Below, piece by piece: positions 32,676-59,569 of a DNA stretch of 64,000 nucleotides (its first letter is position 1; every line of letters begins with the position of its first letter). Origin of the DNA: Branchiostoma floridae (taxonomy: Eukaryota; Chordata; Leptocardii; Amphioxiformes; Branchiostomatidae). The position numbers and the translations under genes were made by a program. Under the pieces are notes generated by a model that was not told the origin of the DNA, searched no databases, and saw only the letters and a program-made list of their open reading frames with translations. The stretch lies in NCBI RefSeq assembly GCF_000003815.2, contig NC_049979.1, positions 4,295,293 through 4,359,292 of the forward strand, written 5' to 3'.

Positions 32676-35600
32676 CTGAGAAACAAAAGCAGTCATGGGC
32701 CTGTCATGATCACGTTTTTGGGTCAATATTAAATGTAAGAAAAAGACACAGAGAGAGAGAGCACACATATGCTAGCAAAATTATACATACAAAGCTCCCT
32801 ATGTGTGTAGAAAGTATGATTGGTCTTTTAACAACTCAGCCCAACACCCTGGTCAACTTGGCCAAGGAAGGAGGTTAAACCTTCTTGGCCATAGTAATGG
32901 ACAGTGTTGGGCCAAGATGATCTGATTAGCCATGAGTGGAGTTGGTCAAGGGCAAAAGTATCTGACATCCAGCTGTAGCTAATGAACTTTTTAGAAAGAA
33001 AACTTTTTAGCTGAAATATGTCTCATCTAGCCAGCATACTTCTGTTGTTGGCCTACCAATACATTCTGCCATATCAATTTAACTGCCAGTTCTTATAATC
33101 CGATACAATAATATGTCGCATACCTGAAAGTTTCTCAGCCATGTCTCTGTGAGCTGGAGTTTGAGGACTCCCCCCTTTGCCCTAAGCCGGTTGTAACAGT
33201 CCACCAGCGGTTCCCGGTGTTGGCAGTACACAGCAAAGGTACGGGACGGTGCGAGGCAGGGGAGCAGGGCCTCCACCAGGGGCCCGGGGTGGAACTTACA
33301 GGCAATCAGCAACCTGGGAGCAACAGGGCAGAGGATGAAAACAATATTTCAATGAACTTTGTACCATTATGTTACAATTTTAAGACCATATATCCATACT
33401 CAAAATAAAGCGCTTACCGTCACCCTTTGCTGACATCACACTTCCGGTCCGGACGTGTGACTTAGGCTTTGGGTCATTTCAACTTGATAAGGATCACAGG
33501 ATTGATTGAAAGCTTGTTGGTAAGTGCTTTATTTTGTGTACGGACAGATTGGTCTTAAAATTGTAACATAATGTTGACTACCGTCACAGATGAACTTACA
33601 TTCAAGAACTTTGTACCACTTACTGAGACCTGCACTCTTTGTGACTCTCATCCCCAAACATGATGTAGGACTAAAAGTCCAACATCATGACTGGACCTGC
33701 GCCTGATCCCCTAGACTACTCTCCAAGCAGAGGTGGGTGGGGAAAATCATGACCTTCTTATATGCCGTCTTTTCCGATCAGCCTCCCCACCAAACCTCTG
33801 CTTTGAGAGTACCTCTAGACCTGAATCGGACCCAGATGTTCCATACCAGTACCCACCCCTATAGGTAATTCACACTGAATAAAATGTGGAATGCTGCCTA
33901 CCCATCCATGTTCCCCTGCTGTAGGACTGCCCTGGCCTGCTCTATCTTCTCCTTTCTCTCCCTCTGTCTCTCCAGTCGGGCAGGGTCCTGCCAATAATCA
34001 AATGGGGAAGTTTTGAGATGGATGGACTTAATTAAGACAAATGTACTCTTTACAAAATTCAGGAGTTATAAATGCATGACACTCATAATTTTCTTGCTCC
34101 TGAATGCATGCTTCAACTACTATTATGTACGACTTATTTATAAAAGGAACTTCTTTAACTGCAACTTTCTACCTTTTTGTATTGTTTCCATGGAGGTCTT
34201 TTTCTTGTAGGGCCATCAGCATTAGGTGTTCCTGTAAGAAGTTCACTTTCTCCCTCCACGTTGACTTCTGTGTCAGAACTGCTGGCCTTACCAGCTGTGC
34301 AGTTCTCATCCTTCTCTTTTGAGTCACTGACTCCCTCTTGTTCCTCTGTTAACAACTGCTCTGTCCTTGGTGCTGATATGGAGTCCTCGGGAGCTACTTC
34401 AACCTTTTGCTCTTCCACATTTGGCTCAGCGTCTTTTGTAACTTCTTGATCCATAGCTTCTTCTCCATTTGAAGTTACTCCTGACTCTTGATCTTCACGT
34501 TGAAGACCATCTTTTATTGATTGGGGGCAGTGGATATAGTTCAGCTGGTTCATGGGATATGGCATCATGGTCTCGTCAAAGGAAGCTGGGAAGTTGAAGG
34601 CGTCGTAGGCATGTCTGAACGGGAAGTCTCCATGGTACACTTGGACCAAAGTACCAAGTCCTGCAAAAAAAGGAACTAGTTGCTTATACCATGCACAAAT
34701 TGATGCTGAAAAAATATTTGACTTTTTATTCAACTATCCCGTCTTCTACTATTGAATCCTTTGACAAAATCTTGGGACATCCGGTGAAGCCTATACGTAG
34801 TTTGTATGTACAGTTTTAATGCCTTGAAGTCCAGTAAGATTAGCTACCTACAAATTAATGTATGGTAGCTAATGGACTAGCCTGGATTCCATACCCCAAC
34901 CTCAAGATATATCTTTCGTGTTGGGGTCTGGCAGGATGGCTGTAGAAAGGTTCTCGAAAGCCCTTGACCAGGGGGAGGAGTACATAGGATTGATGACCAT
35001 TCTCACCACAGGTAGCCAGCTACAACACACCACAGTTGGTCAGCAGGCTATCACAGTAGCGAATCAGCTACGTTATGGATTCAAAAAGTACAGTTGGGGG
35101 TCTTTAACCAATCATGGCAGGGGTGTAATTACCTCCTGCTGATCCTGTGTTGTTCTATTGGTGGAGTTTTTTGCCCACTATAAGGTGCAAAATTGAGAAG
35201 AGTTCCTATCCCATCCGGCCAGACCCCTGCACGATAGATACTTGAGATCGGGCTGGGGCTTGGCAACCAGGCTACTAATGGACTGAATCAAGGAGGTTTT
35301 ATTGGCTGAATAAAGTATCCAAGTGTCCAAACTAAACATAGACGAGCTGTACAAGACAAGCTACCTAGCTTCAGCAAGGGCCATCCCTCAAATAGGACAT
35401 TAAATGGAAATGGAGGTCCCGTGTTTGGGGAGAGCCATACCCCGGGCACGTAAAAGAACCCGCCATATACTGAGCTAACTTATTTTTAAAAATGCATGAC
35501 AAACCTCCCATCCTCTCCATGACTGCTCCCAGCACCAGCCCCTGGCAGGTGTCCACCACAATAACCTTGGAATGTGCGTGAATGTTCCCCACAGTCAGCA

Positions 35601-38206
35601 TTTGGCTCAAGGTGTCCACACGAAGATGGCTGCAAGTTGGAATAATCAAACAACATCAATTTAGGCCACACTAATTTTATTTGTTGCTTCTCAGATTCCA
35701 CTGTCAATTTTTTTTAAGTCCTGACAAAAATAATAGAGGTTTTGCCATCACAAACCTGTAAATATTGCCATTCAGAGCCACATACACATAATTTTATTTC
35801 AGTCTAATTTAAAAACAATGCCTTTTATTCAGAACATTAGTGACAAATCAAAGGAAGGGTTCATTGTATAAAACGTGTCATTAAACTCCTCGGACTGTCT
35901 GTTTACCATGTTGTCCTGCCAGACAGAATTTGTTTAGAACAAGTGAGGTTCAAGATGATGATATGGAGCCTGTTTGGCTGGAACACATGCTGTGTATTTC
36001 CAATGGGGACTAAGGCTACAGCTATGCAAAAGGATAATATATCTTCAGTAAAATAATAATTGTCATCATACTTCAACATTTGATGCAGTAGACATAAGGC
36101 TGAAATGCTGTTAATAAAACTGCACCTATCTATTTTTATCTATCTATTTACATCAGGCCCATTGCCCATGAAAAATGGCATAAAAGCAAACACAGTATAA
36201 TAAAAGATTAAAAACTTCAGACTTGTTTTGAAGTATGACATATTCATACAACGCTGCTGTGCATCCGCACATGCACACATTTCTCACCAGATCTTGGAAG
36301 GTGACTTGGCCATGTACATGTTGCAGAGCAGACGAAGCGTTGGTCTAAGGATTGTTATATAATTCAAGTACCTGTAATGAAAAAAAATGAAGCATCATGA
36401 CATGGAAACAATTTGGATTAAGATGTTGCAACAAATATCCCATCTATTCAATGAGGATGATTTTAATTAATACAGGGTTTTGCTATGCATCAAATAAATA
36501 TGGTGGACGTAGATATCTAACGTTACATATGAGAGAAAATTATCAGGAAATGTAGCTCACTTTTTGCCTTTCTTCCTAAGGTACTTGGCTTGAGAAAAAC
36601 TTGTCTTGTCCTTAAAGTTAGCATTGTTCTGTGCCAGTTGTTCAATAATCTCCTGCAAATAAAAGTAGTAACATTAGTCATTATGACAACATTTCTGTGC
36701 AGATGCACTCAAAACAAGTGACACCATGTTGGAAACGTCGATGAAGATTAGACATCCAGGTAATAAGATATGCCAAAAAGCAGTTCTCATAACTCAAGCA
36801 ACTGGATATGATTTTGGAAACAGTCAGATGTTTCAGATAGTATCCACCATCTTTTGTCAGTGACACTGGCACACACCATGTTGGAAGTTTATATAGATGA
36901 TAAGAATATACTTTTTATTATATATAAGGTTAATACAAAAATTTGTGTTCTCACCTGCCTTAATTGTGTCAACTGATGAATTCTCAAATATGTCTCTAGA
37001 GTATACCTGGGAATCCATTTATTCCACACACTGCACTCCAGGGTTGTAGCCAGCCTAGCCTGAAATTATTTTCCGTCCCCTCGATTTTTAATCCTATGGA
37101 GCGCCCAAGGCATGTTCCTAGGGGGTCCGGGGGCATGCTCCCCTGTAAAATTTTGAAATCTGGACCCTCTGAAATGCTATTTCCTGCATTTTGAGGTATA
37201 AATTTTGCTGGTAGACCAAGTTGCTCAGCGGCACCTGTTTGGGCCAAATATTACACAAAGGAGACAGTTTTCTTTTATCTTTACACAGCGATTTTTGTCC
37301 TTCACAGGACGGAATGGGCAAAATTTTTTTCCGTCCCCAGCTGCAAAATTCCATCAAAGGACGCAAGGACGGGCGCTGGCTGCAAGTGCAACCCTGCTGC
37401 ACTCACAAGGAAGCAATGCAAAGTACAGACATGTTCTCCCACCTCGCCCTTAGCCCCCTGCTTGGCCATCTCCTTGAGGTCCTCCTTGGTGAGTTTTTGG
37501 GAACGATTATCATCTTGGATCTTCTCATTGTTCCTGTCTGTGTCAACTTCAGCCTCTGTGTGGGTGAAATGAGGACATGGCATGATGTTGATGTCAGCAA
37601 ATCCAGCTAAGAACACAATACAAACTCCCTCGCCCCCCAAAAAAGAGCCTTGAGGCTTTGACATGTTAAAGTAAATTGTGAAGTAAGAATGAACCATTGA
37701 CATTGATAATTTGACATCAAATGGAATGCAGAAAGTTGCTTACCTGAAGGAACCTGGTTCACACCTGAATCATGTGGAACCTGAAACAACTGTTTGTTTC
37801 GAACCTCAAATTTGGACCCCAGGGGAAGTCCAACAGCATTGTCCAGAAAGAACTGAAGCTTCTCTGTAAAGATTTTTCTGTAAAAGGTGGACAATATCAA
37901 GGTTAATTGTCACTGTTGACATGCCTTGGAAAACTTGAAGGTAGCTATGTGTACCGCGCCGTTATACCCGGAAAAGGGTCTACGTCTAGTTTAACGTCAT
38001 ACCTGTCCTCCTTAGATCAATTTTACAACACTCAGTCAACAGTATTAAATACAACACAACAGGGCTTGCACCTCATATTGCTTGCGCACACCAACGTGAC
38101 CAAGACATCATGCATGCATGTATCTGACTTACTTGTTTCTTTCCACCTTCACCAGTCTGAAGACATTTGCCTTCTGGATTAGCACCTGATCCCCTTCTTC
38201 AATCAT
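32529..38206 (-). CDS. TRMT6: tRNA (adenine-58-N1)-methyltransferase non-catalytic subunit TRM6, 10 exons, 527 aa
   Basis: Ten exons on the minus strand join without phase conflict (1584 nt). The family's known role is to pair with the catalytic TRMT61A to make m1A58 in tRNA. Diagnostic stretches are EEGDQVLIQKANVFRLVKV near the start, then SQKLTKEDLKEMAKQGAKGE, LSQMLTVGNIHAHSKVIVVD, and GLVLGAVMERMGG. Next come YCQHREPLVDCYNRLRAKGG, LTETWLRNFQ and GGYLLSG, followed by a basic C-terminal PPLKKAKLETD. The central exon carries an acidic, low-complexity insert, as in other TRM6 proteins. Human TRM6 is about 497 aa, so the length is normal. The start used here is the ATG at 38206; an upstream exon may extend it (see 38738-38779). 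Confidence 0.95.
33124..33313 (-). CDS. TRMT6: TRMT6 exon 9
   Basis: Acceptor CTCCCAG|GT and donor TTTCAG|GTATGC. It encodes CKFHPGPLVEALLPCLAPSR and LQLTETWLRNFQ. Confidence 0.95.
33365..33573. repeat. 209-bp imperfect palindrome in TRMT6 intron
   Basis: CATTATGTTACAATTTTAAG and CTTAAAATTGTAACATAATG are exact complements. Inside them CAAAATAAAGCGCTTACC and GGTAAGTGCTTTATTTTG also pair. Confidence 0.7.
33717..33811. mobile_element. MITE, TACTCTCC terminus, nested in a hAT remnant
   Basis: A 95-bp palindromic element with arms TACTCTCCAAGCAGAGG and CCTCTGCTTTGAGAGTA. The flanks CCCCTAGAC and CCTCTAGAC match at 8 of 9. It interrupts a TAGGGGTGGGTA-family hAT remnant whose sequence resumes immediately after it. 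Confidence 0.85.
33902..33987 (-). CDS. TRMT6: TRMT6 exon 8
   Basis: Acceptor TTGGCAG|GAC and donor GATGG|GTAGGC. It encodes DPARLERQRERKEKIEQARA and QQGNMDG. Confidence 0.92.
34173..34660 (-). CDS. TRMT6: TRMT6 exon 7
   Basis: Acceptor TTTTGCAG|GA and donor AAAAAG|GTAGAA. It encodes LGTLVQVYHGDFPFRHAYDA, the MPYPMNQLNYIHC segment, and a long acidic, Ser/Glu-rich insert. Confidence 0.92.
34878..35274. mobile_element. MITE, TAGCCTGG terminus, perfect 9-bp duplication, TRMT6 intron
   Basis: Termini TAGCCTGGATTCCATACCCC and a right end ending in CCAGGCTA. Flanked by CTAATGGAC on both sides (34869-34877 and 35275-35283). Confidence 0.88.
35505..35629 (-). CDS. TRMT6: TRMT6 exon 6
   Basis: Acceptor CTTGCAG|CC and donor GGGAG|GTTTGT. 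It encodes HLRVDTLSQMLTVGNIHAHS and GLVLGAVMERMGG, the Rossmann-like core of TRM6. Confidence 0.95.
36288..36371 (-). CDS. TRMT6: TRMT6 exon 5
   Basis: Acceptor CATTACAG|G and donor ATCTG|GTGAGA. It encodes YLNYITILRPTLRLLCNMYM. Confidence 0.9.
36561..36652 (-). CDS. TRMT6: TRMT6 exon 4
   Basis: Acceptor TTTGCAG|GAG and donor AAAAA|GTGAGC. It encodes EIIEQLAQNNANFKDKTSFS and a Lys-rich end (KKGKK). Confidence 0.92.
36770..36872. repeat. Dispersed repeat, reversed copy
   Basis: Reverse copy of the block at 4470-4566: GCCAAAAAGCAGTT, GATATGATTTTGGAAAC and TTTGTCAGTGACACTGGC. Confidence 0.6.
37039..37396. mobile_element. hAT-type MITE in TRMT6 intron
   Basis: Termini CAGGGTTGTAGCCAGCC and a GGCTGCAAGTGCAACCCTG end. 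Perfect 8-bp duplication CTGCACTC (37031-37038 and 37397-37404). Its interior (about 37110-37240) carries, inverted, a module also found repeated in the element at 28396-29324. Confidence 0.88.
37443..37606 (-). CDS. TRMT6: TRMT6 exon 3
   Basis: Acceptor TTCTTAG|CT and donor GGCGAG|GTGGGA. It encodes DNRSQKLTKEDLKEMAKQG. The KGE-EII join to exon 4 supports the donor chosen. Confidence 0.9.
37744..37877 (-). CDS. TRMT6: TRMT6 exon 2
   Basis: Acceptor TTTACAG|AA and donor CTTCAG|GTAAGC. It encodes KLQFFLDNAVGLPLGSKFEV, which corresponds to the conserved FYLDNVIGxxxGxxFEV motif. Confidence 0.93.
38133..38206 (-). CDS. TRMT6: TRMT6 exon 1 (start codon used here)
   Basis: The ATG is at 38206 and the exon ends at AACAA|GTAAGTC. 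It encodes MIEEGDQVLIQKANVFRLVK. The reading frame stays open upstream to a possible acceptor at 38228. Confidence 0.85.
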
Positions 38207-38737
38207 CACGAAATGTGTGTATGTCGGCTATAAAACGACTGTAATGTGGTATACAGTGCGTTTGGACGTTTCTAGCTACTTGTACAGCTAGCTAGCCACT
38301 AGTGCTTCCGGCGTGCATGAAACCGGAAGCACATCTGGAGGTCAAAGGTTGACGCAACTACCTGATGGCCGTGATAATTGCGCACCATGTCAGTTGAATG
38401 ATGATTTGGGTTAAAGTCTGTGTCCTTACACAAAAGATATCGAAACAAACTTAGAGCTGATTTTCTTCCGAATTACCAGACATGTGGACGTGATAGAGCC
38501 ATCAGATCATAAAACAATTTTTAAAATGTAACGTTAACAGTCTTCAACGATATAACGTTATAAACTATGGTGTATTTAATTTGTAAATGCAGAAACCTCG
38601 ATGAAGTTAAGTTATGAAAATGAAGCACGCATTTGCTACCAGCATGCCTTAAATCCGCCGTATCTTGCAGCATCTGTGGCCATCATGCCATGCATGTACA
38701 TCCAAAATTGGTCTTCAGTTTCGAAAGAAAGACTCAC

Positions 38738-38779
38738 CTTGGCAAATGACTCGTGCCCAATCTTATGACGAATCGACAT
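38738..38779 (-). CDS. Possible upstream first coding exon of TRMT6
   Basis: A 14-codon open stretch MSIRHKIGHESFAK ends at an excellent donor (AAG|GTGAGTC) in phase 0. Splicing to an acceptor at 38228 (TATAG|CCG) would continue in frame as PTYTHFV into the MIEEGDQ start of TRMT6. The human protein also has residues before this point. The acceptor has a weak pyrimidine tract, so this stays tentative. Confidence 0.35.
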
Positions 38780-38967
38780 GAGAATTCATCCTTCTCAAGG
38801 TGACGTATTGACGACATGCGAGAATGACAGCAAATGCAAAGTTGACATAATTCGACAATTTTACATGGATCCCTCTGTGCAGTACTGACAGGTACTGCCA
38901 GATGGCCTCGATGAGCAGGACCCGGGTTTGTATCGGTGAGTAACTGTTACACACTGACTACTTTTCC

Positions 38968-39135
38968 TAATCTCCAAGCAGATCCTACAATGGCATAGTA
39001 GCAAACTGGCCAAGGAGTGAAGTCAGCCATGAGGTGTCCATTCGCCATGTAGCCAGATACACTCCTAAGCCGGCTTCTCTCCTCTGACAGCTTTTGATAC
39101 AATCTTATGCTACCGTAGGATCTGCTTGGAGATTA
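38968..39135. mobile_element. MITE, TAATCTCC terminus, perfect 9-bp duplication
   Basis: Arms TAATCTCCAAGCAGATCCTA and TAGGATCTGCTTGGAGATTA are exactly inverted. Flanked by TACTTTTCC on both sides (38959-38967 and 39136-39144). Confidence 0.92.
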
Positions 39136-40483
39136 TACTTTTCCATCCTCTGAGATTGAGCGAGCCTTGTGACCTGTCACCCATATCTTAGCTAACCTTC
39201 TTCCAGTGTGATGCAGTTATCTGAGGGTGAGAGCAGCTTTACTTTCCATTTTCGATATAACGTTAATAAAACCTTACCCAGTTGGCCGGCTGTGAGGGAA
39301 ACGTTTATTATTACTTTCATCTCGATGGGCATGCCCCTACTGACGTCTGTATGACCATGGAGATATATTTCATCCATATCTCCAATCAGTGGACAAATCT
39401 GAAACAAGACCAACCCGCCGTCGTGATGAAGTGAGCACTTTGCCCTCCTGAGCAGAACGCCCTTTTACCGCCGGCGATTCACTGTACTCATAAGGCTGGC
39501 GATGAATCAAGCCTTAGCCCAGTGTTGCATTATAACTGCACATCCCCTGGTAACCCTCGATAAATATATGCCAGCCAAAACGTTGCTTCTCGTTTATTCC
39601 GGGGGATGATTGGTAGCTCTCATCATCAGTAGTTTGGTGATCATCATATGGTGATGGCGATGAATACAAGTTATCGTATATTTGCATGTAGACAGTTTTA
39701 AACTTTACATTTAGAGTTAATAGTTAGGTTTAGAAACTTCACAATGCGTTATTTAGTATTGACTTGTTAAGATTCAGATGCAGACGAGTTGGGTATTTAT
39801 GATACTGCATCCGACAACAAAATTTTTGAAGAAGTGGACAGCGGTCCCAGAGGTCGTGGTGGATATGAGTTCCCGGGTCTGCATGGGCGCTATCCGTCTA
39901 AATTGCCTTTAAAGAGCCTTTCCACTCCGACTTTCGTTTTTCCTCATAAACTTTGCAATTTTTTTAAGCATAGCGTAAATCGATGTTCACGGACGATCAA
40001 GGTGAATTGGATTTCTGTTGAAGAGGGACGCGAGTCGGCGATAACGGCACGATGAAAGCTGACGGAAATATATTTCAGGACGTTTCTGAATGCACCGAGA
40101 CGATAAGGCTTTCAAACAATGCCATGTGATGTCTTTTGTCGACTTTTACTGCGTAGTTGACGGTCGTTAGTTTGTCAGCTATGGGCATTGTATGTCTGAC
40201 TATGCCCTGAGGAGGCAACAACGAGAACGGGACAGACAAACGTGCCTTGAAATCCAATTTCGACAGTCGCAATTTCCTGACGAGACGAGTATATCTGCTA
40301 TCAGCTTCGAGCAGACAGCAATTAATCACACCCTGATTGCTTTATCAGCGTCTGCACAATTATGTCAGGTGTAGTTTTACTTGTCTTCTTTCACGTGAGA
40401 AACGATACTTCACAATAACCGTGGTAGAACCTTACCGGGTAGTACTTTTTACTGACGACCTGATGGCTAAATTAGGCTGCGCG

Positions 40484-40678
40484 TAGGTCACATTTCCAAA
40501 CCGGGGCCTGGTCGGGATGTTTAAAGAAACGAAAAATTAATATATACCTAGGAATATACACAAATTATGCCATGCCAGTATCTTTTTTTATTTTATTTTG
40601 TGTATTCTGATGTCTTTTATATCATTTTTTCGCTCCCGAAAGCTGCCCGGTCGGACCCCGGTTTGGAAATGTGACCTA
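40484..40678. mobile_element. MITE, TAGGTCACATTTCC family copy 1
   Basis: Termini TAGGTCACATTTCCAAACCG and CGGTTTGGAAATGTGACCTA are exact complements. The family recurs at 48530 and 48754. Confidence 0.8.
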
Positions 40679-40871
40679 ATCCTAAGACAATTAACGGGGG
40701 TTCCGTAACTTCGGCATACCCGTAACTTCGGACGAAATCTTAATTGTCTCATTATGCAGAAGTGAGCCATGTTTGTTTTCATCAAAAGATACCTTCCTTG
40801 TGTCATGAGTACTATTTCCGCTGTTGATATTTGGGACATCCAGGCTTGTGTAAAAAAGTAAAGGTTTTAAT

Positions 40872-40951
40872 TTGCCTGAGTACCATCTTTCGTAGTGACC
40901 ACTGGCTCGGTACTGAGCCAGCGGTCACTACGGAGAATGGTACTCAGGCTA
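40872..40951. mobile_element. 80-bp palindromic MITE, T(A/T)GCCTGAG terminus
   Basis: The whole element is one hairpin: GCCTGAGTACCAT, CGTAGTGACC and CTGGCTC are each matched in reverse. The flanks GGTTTTAAT and GGTTTAAAT match at 8 of 9. Confidence 0.82.
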
Positions 40952-41080
40952 GGTTTAAATAGGGCCTCACTTGTATGAAAGAAATTCACACACTATCTAC
41001 CACTACAGCTACTGACGGAAAAAACCTTATTGATTAACTGACATTTCGTAATAGAATTAGATGTTGATGCAGGTGGATAC

Positions 41081-41224
41081 TACTCTCCAGGCAGANNNNN
41101 NNNNNNNNNNNNNNNNNNNNNNNNNNNNNNNNNNNNNNNNNNNNNNNNNNNNNNNNNNNNNNNNNNNNNNNNNNNNNNNNNNNNNNNNNNNNNNNCCGGA
41201 GCCTAAACCTCTGCTTGGAGAGTA
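41081..41224. mobile_element. MITE, TACTCTCC terminus, contains assembly gap
   Basis: Left arm TACTCTCCAGGCAGA and right arm CCTCTGCTTGGAGAGTA. The flanks GGTGGATAC and GGTGGACAC match at 8 of 9. The interior 41096-41195 is 100 Ns. Confidence 0.85.
41096..41195. other. Assembly gap, 100 N
   Basis: The gap lies inside a palindromic MITE (41081-41224). Confidence 1.
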
Positions 41225-42983
41225 GGTGGACACATTTCTATTTCCACACGAATTTTTATATCGCTTTAGTCCTTAATACTGTACTTGTTTTGATATGGTT
41301 ATTGTGATCCTGATTGACATCTGTAAAAGTCATGCTGTAATGGAGAGTCAATCTTAGATTTATGATAATGTCTCTGTAAAACATTAGAACCTAACCCGTA
41401 TAGAATGTCTTGAAGAAAACCGTGGTTAGTACGTACTTGTGATTCTGTACGGATAACTCCATCAACAGCTGGGAATATTTCCCGATACAATTAGTCACAT
41501 CTCGACCTCACATCGACTTTCCTTCCGACTGAATGCAGCGAAACCTTAAAAAGTCAATTATTTCACTCCTGCAATTGATCATGCTGCCATCTTTGCACAG
41601 ATGAACCATTAATGGGTTCCTATGGAATACCTATTTCCGCAAAGATTTTGGAAATGCAATAAGGTCTTTGCCCCCGTTCGCAATCCATGAACAGGTATGC
41701 ACGTTTCATCTACGAGCCTGCCTTCTTATTTATTCTCACGTGACGTATTTACATTCCTATCACCCCCAAGTTATTGTTTCCCGGATATGCAACATCCGTA
41801 ATCAGCGATTATAGGTTGTTTTTGTGACAAAGAGTGATAACGTACCAGCTTGCTGTACATCAGACAATTCACATGGGGCAGTGATGGTTTGTACTGATAT
41901 TCGTCTGCATAGCACCAAAGAGTGCGTGGGACCCAGACAAATCGAAATTTTGCATTCCAGGCTACTGTACGACATCATCTTCTTCTCTTTCCTGAATGAA
42001 AGTAGAAAACGTGTCGATGTTGCGATGTAGTTTCCGTTTGACGGTTCATTAGCATTGAGCGTCATCTAAATTACGACTATGTGCAGAAACGGACGACATC
42101 ACTGATACCGCCTTCCTATACAGCGTTCAACCGGTTCATCACAACGCGACTAGAATAATGCAACTTTCATAACATCGTGAAATCAGCCGAAACGAAGAAA
42201 GATTGGCTTATCTGACAGTTGGACATACTTAACATTCAGGGGGTGGAGCCGAGTAACCGCGGAAATCAATGGTACCCAATTTCAGCCCCTGGGATCGATA
42301 GAAGGAGCATTAATCCCCGGGAATGGAGTGAGAAGAGTGAGAAATAATCCCGTGTCATCGGCCAATTTTCTGTCACGTGACCGCGTCCCAAGATTCCATC
42401 TGAAAACGATCGGCGTGAAAAGGTCGGGAGGGGTCACTGAAATCGTAAATCCGGAAACAGATATTTTCATCCGTTCAAAACAGTTCTTCGCGGCTGTACA
42501 CTGATTTACAGCGTAAGAAAAGTGTTTCCGTCTCTTGAAAACTTGTCATACTCAATGGCACATAACAAATAATAGTCCCTTCTGTGAGTAACGTTAATAG
42601 ATAGAATTTGCACTGAAGGTATGGCAATGTTGATTATATGAATGACATCCGCACCCGCATTCCAAATATAAAAATTAAAAATAATGTCAGCTGTGTTTTG
42701 AATCGTATCATCGCCATCGCTTGAAACGTTCTTAAGGTGTTGTACCGGAACCACACACACACCGAAACACCGGAACCAGACACACAAACTGGCCTAAAGC
42801 TGAACAGATGACTATCGATGACTTGGATGATTCCAGTTGCAGCCAGTAAGGTCACTCTAAAATGGATATCCATCAATGCTCATTTACGACACTGAAATGC
42901 TCATTTGCTTTTTTGTACTGTTTAATAGTCCAAACTAGCGAGCTGCAATGTCGAAAAATACGTCTTACGCCAGACAATCACTT

Positions 42984-42989
42984 TTTATT
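42984..42989 (-). terminator. Candidate TMEM151 poly(A) signal
   Basis: TTTATT on the plus strand reads AATAAA on the minus strand, about 520 bp after the TMEM151 stop. This is the motif only. Confidence 0.35.
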
Positions 42990-43506
42990 GTATTACTGAC
43001 ACATTCTGATTCCGTCAATGTCACCCAACCTTATTGAAATAAGGGTTTGTTAAATGATTGTCATAAAATTCTTACAAGGCTCTGGAAACGTAAAATTTGC
43101 TGTTGGTAGAAGAATATTGCATGCACGCTGCATGTTGTTCTTTGCAAAGATCTGGAAATACTGTAAGGTCAATGTCTCTACGTATGAACGTCTTCCCCCT
43201 GAACACATCACGTGGATTCTCAGTCACAGTCAACGCTATATTTCTCCAGACATTTATGTTGATTATTTGACAAATTTATGGTTTTGTTCATTATTAGTCT
43301 CTGTCTGGCATATGATGCCACATAAGAATATCGACGACCAATGGAAGATCTCAGTTCAAATCATAATCACTTGGAATTTCTTTATACAACCTCATCAGAT
43401 TGCTTGATGAGAACTCTGAACAGTGAACAGGCAGCAGAGTTGCAATATCAGAGCAACAGTTCTACGATGTGTGTTGGACGACACCGACGCGAAAGCAGAG
43501 TTCCAT

Positions 43507-59563
<16,057 letters not shown>

Positions 59564-59569
59564 CAAGAG

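Larger units (their letters stand above)
39150..43500. other. Between TRMT6 and TMEM151, no gene seen
   Basis: Apart from the three MITEs listed and a gap, no exon is recognisable. The last 500 bp probably include the TMEM151 3' UTR. Confidence 0.5.
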
